The translations under genes were made by a program, and so were the position numbers. The notes under the pieces were generated by a model. That model worked only from the letters and a program-made list of their open reading frames with translations. It searched no databases and was not told the DNA's origin. This document shows, in pieces, positions 50,771 through 59,000 of a stretch of 64,000 nt of DNA. Origin of the DNA: CAMLOF01 sp041913045 (GTDB lineage: Bacteria > Pseudomonadota > Gammaproteobacteria > Burkholderiales > Burkholderiaceae_C); contig JAYSGB010000001.1 of NCBI GenBank assembly GCA_041913045.1, positions 124,001-188,000 of the forward strand. The letters are read 5' to 3'. How positions within the stretch are numbered: the first letter of the stretch is position 1; each line of letters starts with the position of its first letter.

Positions 50771-51778
50771 ATGACAACTTCCCTCTTCCGCCGCGGCCTG
50801 CTGGCCGCCACCGCCGCCACCGCCCTGCTGGGCGCCGTGGCCCTGCCCGCGCAGGCACAGAGCAAGATCCCGCTGCGCATTTCCACCCCCGCCGTGGCCG
50901 ACGACTGGCACGGCAAGATGTGGACGGTGTTCAAGGACTCGCTGGACAAGAGCGCGCCCGGCGAGTTCGACGTGCAGATCAACCTGAACGCCGCGCTGTT
51001 CAAGCAGGGCACCGAGCCCGCCGCCATGGCGCGCGGCAACCTGGAGCTGTCGTCCATCTCGGCGTTCGACATCGCCAAGCTGGTGCCTGAGTTCTCCATC
51101 TTCACGGCGGGCTACATCATCCGCGACCCGGACCACCAGCAGAAGGTCTTCAACGGCCCCATTGGCGAGGAGCTGTACAAGCTCGTTTCCGAAAAGATGG
51201 ACGTGACCGTGCTGTCGCCCATTTACCTGGGAACGCGCCAGGTGAACCTGCGCGAAGCGCGCAACGTCAAGACCCCGGCCGACCTGAAAGGCGTGAAGCT
51301 GCGCATGCCCGGCTCCAAGGAATGGCTGTTCCTGGGTGAGGCGCTGGGTGCCACCGCCACGCCGCTGGCCTTTGGCGAGGTGTACCTGGGCCTGAAGACC
51401 GGCACCATCGACGGCCAGGACAACCCGCTGCCCACGGTGCGCGCCGCCAAGTTCTACGAGGTGACCAAGCAGCTGGTGCTGACCAACCACTTGGTGGACG
51501 GCATCTTCATCGCCATCTCCAACAAGAGCTGGAACGCCATGACGCCCGCGCAGCGCGACAAGGTGAAGGCCGCCGCGCGCGCCGCCTCCGCGTACAACAA
51601 CGAAAACCGCATCAAGGAAGAGGCGCAGATCGTGGACTTCTTCAAGCAGCAGGGCCTGCAGGTGACCACACCTGACGTGGACGCCTTCCGCAAGTCGGTG
51701 CAGGCGGCGTATGCGCAGTCGGACATTGCCAAGGCGTGGCCGAAGGGGCTGCTCGAGCGCATCAACAACACGAAATAA
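50771..51778 (+). CDS. dctP: TRAP transporter substrate-binding protein, DctP type
   Basis: This is the periplasmic receptor of the second TRAP carrier, 335 residues. The signal peptide MTTSLFRRGLLAATAATALLGAVALPAQA carries an Arg-Arg pair, and mature QSKIPLRISTPAVADDWHGKMWTVFKDSLDK follows. The carboxylate-binding segment is LKGVKLRMPGSKEWLFLGEALGATATPLAFGEVYLGLKTGTIDGQDNPLPT. AGGAGA lies 6 bases before the ATG. It differs in sequence from the first DctP, consistent with another ligand, probably the sugar acid degraded by this locus. Confidence 0.93.
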   Translation: MTTSLFRRGLLAATAATALLGAVALPAQAQSKIPLRISTPAVADDWHGKMWTVFKDSLDKSAPGEFDVQINLNAALFKQGTEPAAMARGNLELSSISAFDIAKLVPEFSIFTAGYIIRDPDHQQKVFNGPIGEELYKLVSEKMDVTVLSPIYLGTRQVNLREARNVKTPADLKGVKLRMPGSKEWLFLGEALGATATPLAFGEVYLGLKTGTIDGQDNPLPTVRAAKFYEVTKQLVLTNHLVDGIFIAISNKSWNAMTPAQRDKVKAAARAASAYNNENRIKEEAQIVDFFKQQGLQVTTPDVDAFRKSVQAAYAQSDIAKAWPKGLLERINNTK

Positions 51779-51796
51779 CGCAAAAAAGTAACGCAC

Positions 51797-52264
51797 ATGC
51801 AACGCTGGCTGCAGAAAGCCGCCGACTGGGTCGGCGGCGCGCTCTTCACGTGCCTGTTCCTGGTGTTCCTGGTGCAGATCACGGCCCGCTTCGGCTTTGG
51901 GCGCCCCCTGCCCTGGACGGACGAGATGGCCGTGATCCTGTACGTGTGGGTCATCCTCTGGGCCAGCGCCTTCATGGTCAAACCGCGTGAACATGTGGTG
52001 TTCGACCTGGTCTATCACAGCGTGGGGCCGCACCTGCGGCGCGCCATGCGGTTGCTGGGCAGCCTGCTGCTGGCGGTGCTGGCCGCCATGGCGCTGCCCG
52101 GCAGCTGGGACTACGTGAAGTTCATGCAACGCGAAGGCACGCCCGTGCTGGGCCTGCCCTTCATGTGGGTGTTCCTGCCCTTTGTGGTGATGCTGGCGGC
52201 CGTGGTGGTCCGTTACGGCTGGATGGCCTGGCGCGCCCTGCGCGGGCACGGAGAAGAAGAATGA
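51797..52264 (+). CDS. dctQ: TRAP transporter small permease, DctQ type
   Basis: This is the four-helix small permease, 155 residues. GGALFTCLFLVFLVQITARFGFGRPLPWTDEMAVILYVWVILWASAFMVKPREHVVFDLV contains the conserved W-TDE and REH-V-D segments of DctQ. It starts 18 bases after the binding-protein gene, and its stop overlaps the large-permease start by 4 bases (ATGA). Unlike the first TRAP set, there is no hairpin spacer between receptor and permease. Confidence 0.92.
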   Translation: MQRWLQKAADWVGGALFTCLFLVFLVQITARFGFGRPLPWTDEMAVILYVWVILWASAFMVKPREHVVFDLVYHSVGPHLRRAMRLLGSLLLAVLAAMALPGSWDYVKFMQREGTPVLGLPFMWVFLPFVVMLAAVVVRYGWMAWRALRGHGEEE

Positions 52265-53556
52265 CCCTGGGACTCTGGACCCTGCTGGCCGTGCTGTGCG
52301 CAGGCATGCTGCTGCGCGCGCCCATCGGCTTCACCATGCTGCTCAGCGGTGTGGCCTACCTGGCCGTCACCAGGCAAGACATGGGGCTGGCCGCCGAACA
52401 GGTGCTCAACGGCATGTACAACAGCTACGTGCTGCTGGCCGTGCCGCTGTTCATCCTGGCGGCCAACATCATGAACGCGGGCACGGTGAGCGAGCGCATC
52501 TTCGACTTCTGCCGCATCCTCGTCGGCCGCCTGCGCGGCGGGCTGGCGCAGGTGGACATTCTGGTGAGCGTGGTGTTTTCCGGCATGAGCGGCAGCGCCA
52601 TCGCCGACGCCGCAGGCCCCGGCCTGGTGACCATCAAACAGATGCTCAAGAAGCCCGAATACTCGCCCGGCTTTGCCGGTGCCGTGGTGGTGGCCAGCGC
52701 CACCATCGGGCCCATCATTCCGCCGTCCATTCCGCTGGTCATCTACGCACTGGTGTCGGGCACCTCGGTGGGTGCGCTGTTCCTGGGCGGCGTGGTGCCG
52801 GGGCTGCTCATGGCAGGTGTGCTCATGGTGGCCGTGCACATCATTGCCTCGCGGCGCAACATGCCGCGCGACGAACCCGTGCCGCTCAAGGAATGGCCCG
52901 CCGTGCTGTGGCGCGGCGCGCTTCCCTTGTCGCTGCCCGTGGTGCTGCTTGGCGGCATCTACAGCGGCGCCTTCACCCCCACCGAAGCGGCTGCCGTGGC
53001 GGCCCTGCACGCCCTGGTGCTGGCAGGCCTCTGCTACCGCGCGCTCACCTGGCGTTCGCTGGGCGGCGTGGTGCTGGAATCCACCCGCTCCAGCGCGGTC
53101 ATCACGCTCATCATCGCGGGTGCCTTCATGCTGAACTACGCCTTCACCGCCGAAGGCGTGCCGCAGGCGCTGGCGCAGTGGGTGGCCCAGCTCGACCTGA
53201 GCCAGGTAGCCTTCCTGCTGATGGTGAACGTGGTGTTCCTCATCCTCGGCTGCTTCCTGGACACCGCCGTGATGCTGCTGGTCTTCGTGCCCATGCTGCT
53301 GCCCGCCGTCAAGGCCGTGGGCGTGGACCTGGTGCACTTCGGCGTGCTCATCGTCGTGAACATGATGGTGGGCCTCATCACCCCGCCCTTCGGCATGCTG
53401 CTGTTCGTCACCAACGCGCTCACGCGCATTCCCATCAAGGACATGCTGCGTGAAGGCTGGCTGTTCCTGGTGATGCTGCTCGGGCTGGTGCTGGCCATGT
53501 CGCTGTTCCCGCAGATCGTGCTGTGGCTGCCTCAGTCCATGGGCTACGGGCTGTGA
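52261..53556 (+). CDS. dctM: TRAP transporter large permease, DctM type
   Basis: This is the twelve-helix large permease, 431 residues. Motifs are VVFSGMSGSAIADAAGPGLVTIKQMLKKPEYSPGFAGAVVVASATIGPIIPPSIPLVIYA, SGAFTPTEAAAVAALHAL and VGLITPPFGMLLFVTNALT. The true start is the ATG overlapping dctQ; upstream frame sequence lies in dctQ. It forms the sodium-driven channel with DctQ and receives substrate from DctP. Confidence 0.93.
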   Translation: MTLGLWTLLAVLCAGMLLRAPIGFTMLLSGVAYLAVTRQDMGLAAEQVLNGMYNSYVLLAVPLFILAANIMNAGTVSERIFDFCRILVGRLRGGLAQVDILVSVVFSGMSGSAIADAAGPGLVTIKQMLKKPEYSPGFAGAVVVASATIGPIIPPSIPLVIYALVSGTSVGALFLGGVVPGLLMAGVLMVAVHIIASRRNMPRDEPVPLKEWPAVLWRGALPLSLPVVLLGGIYSGAFTPTEAAAVAALHALVLAGLCYRALTWRSLGGVVLESTRSSAVITLIIAGAFMLNYAFTAEGVPQALAQWVAQLDLSQVAFLLMVNVVFLILGCFLDTAVMLLVFVPMLLPAVKAVGVDLVHFGVLIVVNMMVGLITPPFGMLLFVTNALTRIPIKDMLREGWLFLVMLLGLVLAMSLFPQIVLWLPQSMGYGL

Positions 53557-53576
53557 CGCCAGGCACGGAGACGCCG

Positions 53577-54500
53577 ATGACCGCCGCCCCTGACGTGGTG
53601 TCCATAGCGAGCTGGAACGCCGACCTCACATCGCACGCCGAACGCGCGCCCTTGCGCGGCGAAACGCTGCAAGGGCACGGTTTTTCGGTGGGGCCGGGCG
53701 GCAAGGGCAGCAACGCCTCGGTGGCGGCAGCGCGCCAGGGTGCGCGCGTGGCCATTGTGGCCCGCACCGGGCAGGACGACTTCGGCCGCATGGGCCTGGA
53801 CCTGTGGCAGCGCGAAGGCATAGACACACGCGCCGTGGTGCAAGACGAGCGTGAGGCCAGCGGCGTGGCGCTGATTCTGGTGTACCCAGACGGCGACAAC
53901 AGCATTGTGGTGAGCCCCGGCGCCAATGCCGGGTTGGACGCGGCACAGGTGCGCGCAGCCGCCAGCGCGCTGGCCGCGTGCAAGGTGGTGATGGCCACAT
54001 TTGAAGTGCCACTGCCCGCCACGCGCGAAGCGTTTGCGCTGGCGCGCGCGGCAGGTGCCACCACGGTGCTCAACCCCGCCCCGGCCCGCGCCTTTCCGGC
54101 GGAGCTGGCGGGCCTGGTGGACCTGCTCACCCCCAACGAAACCGAACTGGCCACGCTGGCCGGGGTGCACGGCAACCCCGCTGCCGCCGCACAGGCCCTG
54201 CTGGACCAGGGCGTGCGCGCCGTGCTGGTCACCCTGGGTTCGCACGGCGTGGCGCTCTACCGCCCCGGCCAGCCGGTACACATAGAACCCGGCCACCACA
54301 TGCCCGTGCGCGACACCATTGGCGCGGGCGATACCTTCAACGGCACGCTGGCCGCTGCCCTGGCACGTGGCGAACCGCTTGAACAAGCGGTGCGCTGGGC
54401 CAACGCCGCAGCGGCGCTGTCGGTACGGGCCAGCGGCGCCATCGCTGGCATGCCCAGCCACGCCGACGTGGCCGCCTTCTTGCAGGAATCACGTTCATGA
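53577..54500 (+). CDS. PfkB-family carbohydrate kinase (ribokinase-like)
   Basis: This sugar or keto-deoxy-sugar kinase of the ribokinase fold has 307 residues. It shows GHGFSVGPGGKGSNASVAAARQGARVAIVARTGQDDFGRMG (the N-terminal GG signature), PNETELATLAG, LVTLGSHGVALY, and the ATP/anion-hole motif RDTIGAGDTFNGTLAAAL with the catalytic Asp. The upstream part of the open frame belongs to dctM in another phase. A kinase in a locus otherwise suited to non-phosphorylative breakdown is notable. It may phosphorylate a 2-keto-3-deoxy acid, as KdgK does, or the free sugar. Its stop overlaps the dehydratase start by 4 bases. Confidence 0.9.
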   Translation: MTAAPDVVSIASWNADLTSHAERAPLRGETLQGHGFSVGPGGKGSNASVAAARQGARVAIVARTGQDDFGRMGLDLWQREGIDTRAVVQDEREASGVALILVYPDGDNSIVVSPGANAGLDAAQVRAAASALAACKVVMATFEVPLPATREAFALARAAGATTVLNPAPARAFPAELAGLVDLLTPNETELATLAGVHGNPAAAAQALLDQGVRAVLVTLGSHGVALYRPGQPVHIEPGHHMPVRDTIGAGDTFNGTLAAALARGEPLEQAVRWANAAAALSVRASGAIAGMPSHADVAAFLQESRS

Positions 54501-56041
54501 ACGCTACGCTGTCCCCCGTCATCCGCCTGCACCCGGACGACGATGTCGTCATCGCCCGCCGCCAGTTGATGGGTGGCACCGCCTTGCCAGACGAAGGTGT
54601 GGTGGTGGCTGGCCTGGTGCCGCCAGGGCACAAGGTGGCGGTGCGTGCGCTGGCCACGGGTCAGCCGGTGCGGCGCTACGGGCAGGTCATTGGCTTTGCC
54701 ACGCAGCCCATTGCGGCAGGCCAGCATGTGCACACACACAACCTGGCGGTGGGCGACTTCACGCGCGACTACGCCTTCAGCCAAGGAGCACGGGCGCTGG
54801 ATCCGGTGGCCCCGCCTGCCACCTTCATGGGCATTGTGCGGGCCGACGGGCGCGTGGCCACGCGCAACTACATCGGCGTGCTCACCTCGGTGAACTGTTC
54901 GGCCACCGTGGCCCGCGCCATTGCCGACCACTTCCGCCGCGATATCCACCCCGAGGCGCTGCGCGACTACCCGCAAGTGGATGGCGTGGTGGCGCTGACC
55001 CACGGCGAAGGCTGCGCCATTGACGCGCGCGGCGAGGGCCTGGCCGTGCTGCGCCGCACGCTGGCAGGCTACGCACGGCACGCCAACTTTGCCGCCGTGC
55101 TGGTGGTAGGGCTGGGCTGCGAAACCAACCAGATCGACCAGTGGATCGAGAGCGAAGGACTGGCAGGCCAGGCCAGCGGCGCCCGGCTGAAGAGCTTCAA
55201 CATCCAGGACGCGGGCGGCACTGCCAAGGCCGTGGCGCGCGGCGTAGAACAGGTGCGCACCCTGCTGCCCCAGGCCAACGCGGTGCAGCGCCAGCCGGTG
55301 CCCGCCAGCCACCTGGTGGTGGGTCTGCAGTGCGGCGGGTCCGACGGTTATTCCGGCATCTCGGCCAACCCGGCCCTGGGCGCGGCGGTGGACCTGCTGG
55401 TGCGCCACGGCGGCACGGCCATCCTGTCGGAAACACCCGAAATCTACGGCGCCGAACACCTGCTCACCCGGCGCGCGCACACGCCCGAAGTGGGCCAGAA
55501 GCTGGTGGACCGCATACGCTGGTGGGAAGCGCACTGCGCGCGCCACGGCGCGGCCATGGACAACAACCCTTCAGCGGGCAACAAGGCAGGCGGGCTCACC
55601 ACCGTGCTCGAAAAGTCCCTGGGCGGCATCGCCAAGGGCGGTACCTCCCCGCTCATGGCCGTGTACGAATACGCCGAGCCGGTGCGCAGCAGCGGCTTCG
55701 TCTTCATGGACACGCCCGGCTACGACCCCGTATCCGCCACCGGCCAGGTGGCGGGCGGCGCCAACCTCATCTGCTTCACCACCGGGCGCGGCTCGGCCTA
55801 CGGCTGCGCGCCCACGCCATCGCTCAAGCTGGGCACCAACAGCGCCTTGTGGCAGCGCCAGTCCGACGACATCGACATCGATTGCGGCGGCATCGTGGAT
55901 GGCCACGACACCGTGGCCGCCGTGGGCGAGCGCATCTTTGCGCAGATGCTGGCGGTGGCGTCCGGCGAGCGCACGCGCAGCGAGGTGCACGGCTACGGGC
56001 AGAACGAGTTCGTGCCCTGGGCACTGGGCACGATCACCTGA
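54497..56041 (+). CDS. UxaA-family altronate/sugar-acid dehydratase
   Basis: This is a UxaA/GarD-superfamily dehydratase of 514 residues. It has an N-terminal SAF-like domain (IRLHPDDDVVIARRQLM to about residue 90) and the catalytic part with VDGVVALTHGEGCAIDARGEG, VVGLGCETNQIDQWIE, GLQCGGSDGYSGISANPALGA, NPSAGNKAGGLTTVLEKSLGG and FTTGRGSAYGCAPTPSLKLGTN. The THGEGC segment differs from the HTYGC of UxaA and GarD, so its substrate is probably another aldonate: altronate, fuconate, arabinonate or galactonate. It would make the 2-keto-3-deoxy acid used by the lyase, kinase or AraD1-type enzymes here. It ends 16 bases from the convergent adhesin gene. Confidence 0.88.
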   Translation: MNATLSPVIRLHPDDDVVIARRQLMGGTALPDEGVVVAGLVPPGHKVAVRALATGQPVRRYGQVIGFATQPIAAGQHVHTHNLAVGDFTRDYAFSQGARALDPVAPPATFMGIVRADGRVATRNYIGVLTSVNCSATVARAIADHFRRDIHPEALRDYPQVDGVVALTHGEGCAIDARGEGLAVLRRTLAGYARHANFAAVLVVGLGCETNQIDQWIESEGLAGQASGARLKSFNIQDAGGTAKAVARGVEQVRTLLPQANAVQRQPVPASHLVVGLQCGGSDGYSGISANPALGAAVDLLVRHGGTAILSETPEIYGAEHLLTRRAHTPEVGQKLVDRIRWWEAHCARHGAAMDNNPSAGNKAGGLTTVLEKSLGGIAKGGTSPLMAVYEYAEPVRSSGFVFMDTPGYDPVSATGQVAGGANLICFTTGRGSAYGCAPTPSLKLGTNSALWQRQSDDIDIDCGGIVDGHDTVAAVGERIFAQMLAVASGERTRSEVHGYGQNEFVPWALGTIT

Positions 56042-56056
56042 TCTGCCCGCGCCCGC

Positions 56057-59000
56057 TCAACCCGCGCGGTTGCGCAGGTTGCCGTTGTCCAGCAGCTTGC
56101 GAATGATCTCCACCTCGCTGTCGCTCCCGGCATAGGCCTGCAGGTCGAGCAGGCTGACGTTTTCCAGGCTGATGGTCTGCACCGGCGCGCTGCCTTCCAC
56201 ACCGCTGGGGTGGATGCCGATGACCGTGCCGCCGTTGCCGTTGCTGGCAAAGCTCAGGTGGTCAGCCAGGGATTCGGGCGTGAACTCATCTCCCGTCAGC
56301 ATGTCGGTGAAGTCCAGTGAATCGCCGCCATCATCCACGTGCGCCAGCGTGAAATCGGTGATCACGTCGTGCCCGGCTTCGCCTTCGTTGTAGTCGAAGG
56401 TGTCGCTGCCTTCGCCACCGGTGAGCACGTCATCGCCCAGCCCGCCGGTGACGAGGTCGTCCCCCGCGCCGCCGCTGATGGTGTTGCCGCCAGCGTCGCC
56501 GCGCAGGTCGTCGGCAAAGTCGGAACCCGCCACGCCTTCGATGCTGGATAGCGTGTCGCTGCCCGCGCCGCCGAAGGTGTCGGGCGTGGCATCGCCCTGG
56601 CCGCCCAGGTCCACCGTCACGCCCGCACCGGCGCTGGCGTAAGAGGCGGTGTCAAACCCGCCCGCGCCCGCCAGCACGTCGTTGCCCAGGCCTCCGTCCA
56701 GCACGTTGCTGCCCGCGCCGCCGGTGATCACGTCGTCAAAGGCCGAGCCAGTCACGTTTTCGATGGACGACAGCGTGTCCGTCACGCTGCTGCCGCCTTC
56801 CAGCGTGCTGGCCGTGCCGGTGCCCAGGTCCACCACCATGCTGGCGGCGGCCAGGCTGTAGGCCACGGTGTCCTGCCCCTCGCCGCCCGACAGAACATCC
56901 GCGGCGGTGCTGGTCAGCAACAGGTCGTCGCCCGCGCCGGCCTGCACGGTGTCCATGCCCGCCGTGCCACTGATGAGGTCGGCCCCACCCGTGCCTGTGA
57001 TGGCATTGCCGGTGTAGGTGACCAGCGAGAACAGGCTGGTGGCCGGGTCGCCGTCAGCGTCAGTCACCGTGGCCTGGAAGTCGATCTGCACCGGCATGTC
57101 CACCGTGACCGTGGCCGTGGTGGTGAAGCCAAAGCCCAGCTTCAGGTCGGTGGTGTAGGTCTTGTCGCCGTCGGTGTGGAAGCCCGGCGTCACCTCCACG
57201 TCGGCAATGCTGGTCCAGCCCTCAGGCGTGGGAATGGTGTAGCTCTGCAGCGCGGTCTGGCCCGCGTAGGGTGTGCTGGTGATGGGGGTGAGCGTACCGT
57301 TGGCGTTGACGATGAAGTCGCCATAACGGCTGTCGAGCAGGATGGTCTGCGTCTGCCCGGCGGCTTCGCCACGCACGGTGATGTAGAGCACGTCCGTCTT
57401 GCTGCCGCCGAAGGCGTTGGCCCCCTGGCCGGTGAACTCCAGCGTGACCGAGCCGACCTGCCCGCTGGGGTTGTAGCGCAGCGCCTCGGTGGTGTTGCCG
57501 CTTTGCGTGACGTAGCTTTCCAGCACGTTGCTGCTCACGCCTATGCCGTCGGACGAAGCGTTCACGCCGCCGCCCGTGGTCACGGCGTTGAAGGTCGTCA
57601 CCGCGCCGGGCGTGGCACCAAAGCCCACCAGCGTCACGGGTGTGCCCGCGGGCACCGAAGAGGCCGTGGCCGTCACCGTGGTCTGCGTGGCTGCGTCGTA
57701 GTAGGTGATGACGTATTCCGTCACCGGCCCCGAAGGCGGTGTGGAACCCGTGTAGTCGCCCTGGGTGATGATGATTTGCTTGGTGGCTTCGGCCAGCTGC
57801 ACCGCGTAGGTGCCGTCGGCATTGAGCGTGAAGTTGAACGGGATCGACAAACTGGTGGTGGTGAGTGTGCCGCTGCCCAGCCCGGTATTGGGGTTGTAGT
57901 TGGTCAGCGTGGCGGTGGCGGGCTGGCCGTCCACAGTGGCGCCCAGCACGTTGATGGCGTTGACCACCGGCAGCGTTGCGTCCACGCTCTGGTTTGCCGT
58001 CCACTGGCCGGTGTAAACGTCGCCCGGCGTTGTGGTGCTGGCCACCACGCTGGTGAACACCACGCTGGGCGTCACGTCTGCAATGGTGAGGTTGACGATG
58101 CCCTGGGCCAGGTCGCCGTCGGTGTCGTTCACCTCGATGGCCACGTTGCCCACGGTCACCGAATCGCCCGCGTGCAGCACGTTGCCGTTGAGCGTGGCCG
58201 TGACGTACACGCTGTTGGCCGTGGCGCCCGACAGGGTGAGCACCAGCGTGTCGCCGCCGCTGGTGGTGGCCTGCAAGGTGTTGCCCAGCAAAGCCCAGCT
58301 GAGCGATTCACCACCCGCCAGGCCGCTCACCGTGGGCGCGGCCACGGAGGGGTTGGCGAAGCGGAAGGTGGCGGGGTCCAGCGCATCGGCCCCGGTGGCA
58401 AAGGTGAGCAGCGCCACGCCGGACGCCGCAGCCCCTTCGGCCAGCGCCATGGCGGCCTGGGCGTCACCGGGTTCCGAATCCACATCGGTGCTCACCGAGC
58501 CCGCGTAGGCCACCGCCTCGTAGTTACCCCCCAAGTGGCCCGTGATCGTCACCGTGGGCACGCTGTAAACGCCTTCGTCCAGCTGCACGGTCACAGAACC
58601 GCTGGAGCCGCCCACGGGTATCTGCACCTGTTCGCCATTGGACAGCAGCACCGTCACCGGGCTGCCCTGCACGGGGTGGTCCAGCACTACCGTGTAGGTG
58701 ATGGCGCCGCCCTCGTCCACCGTGCCGGGGCCCCCCAGGGTGAAGGCGGTGGTGTCGTCCACGTCGTAGATCAGGGCCGTGGCAGACGCCCCCAGCACGC
58801 TCACCTGCTCGTAACCGCCACCGCTCACGCTGGTCACCGTGGCGGTGAGGGTGTCTTCGTCCACGTACACGTCGTCGTCCGAGAAAGGCACCACCAGCTC
58901 GCCCGCGCCGCTGGCGTCCAGCGCCACGTCGTAGCTGGCACCGCCCACGCTGACGCGGGCCGTGGCTGCCGCCACCGGCGGCTCGGACATCTGGAAGTGG

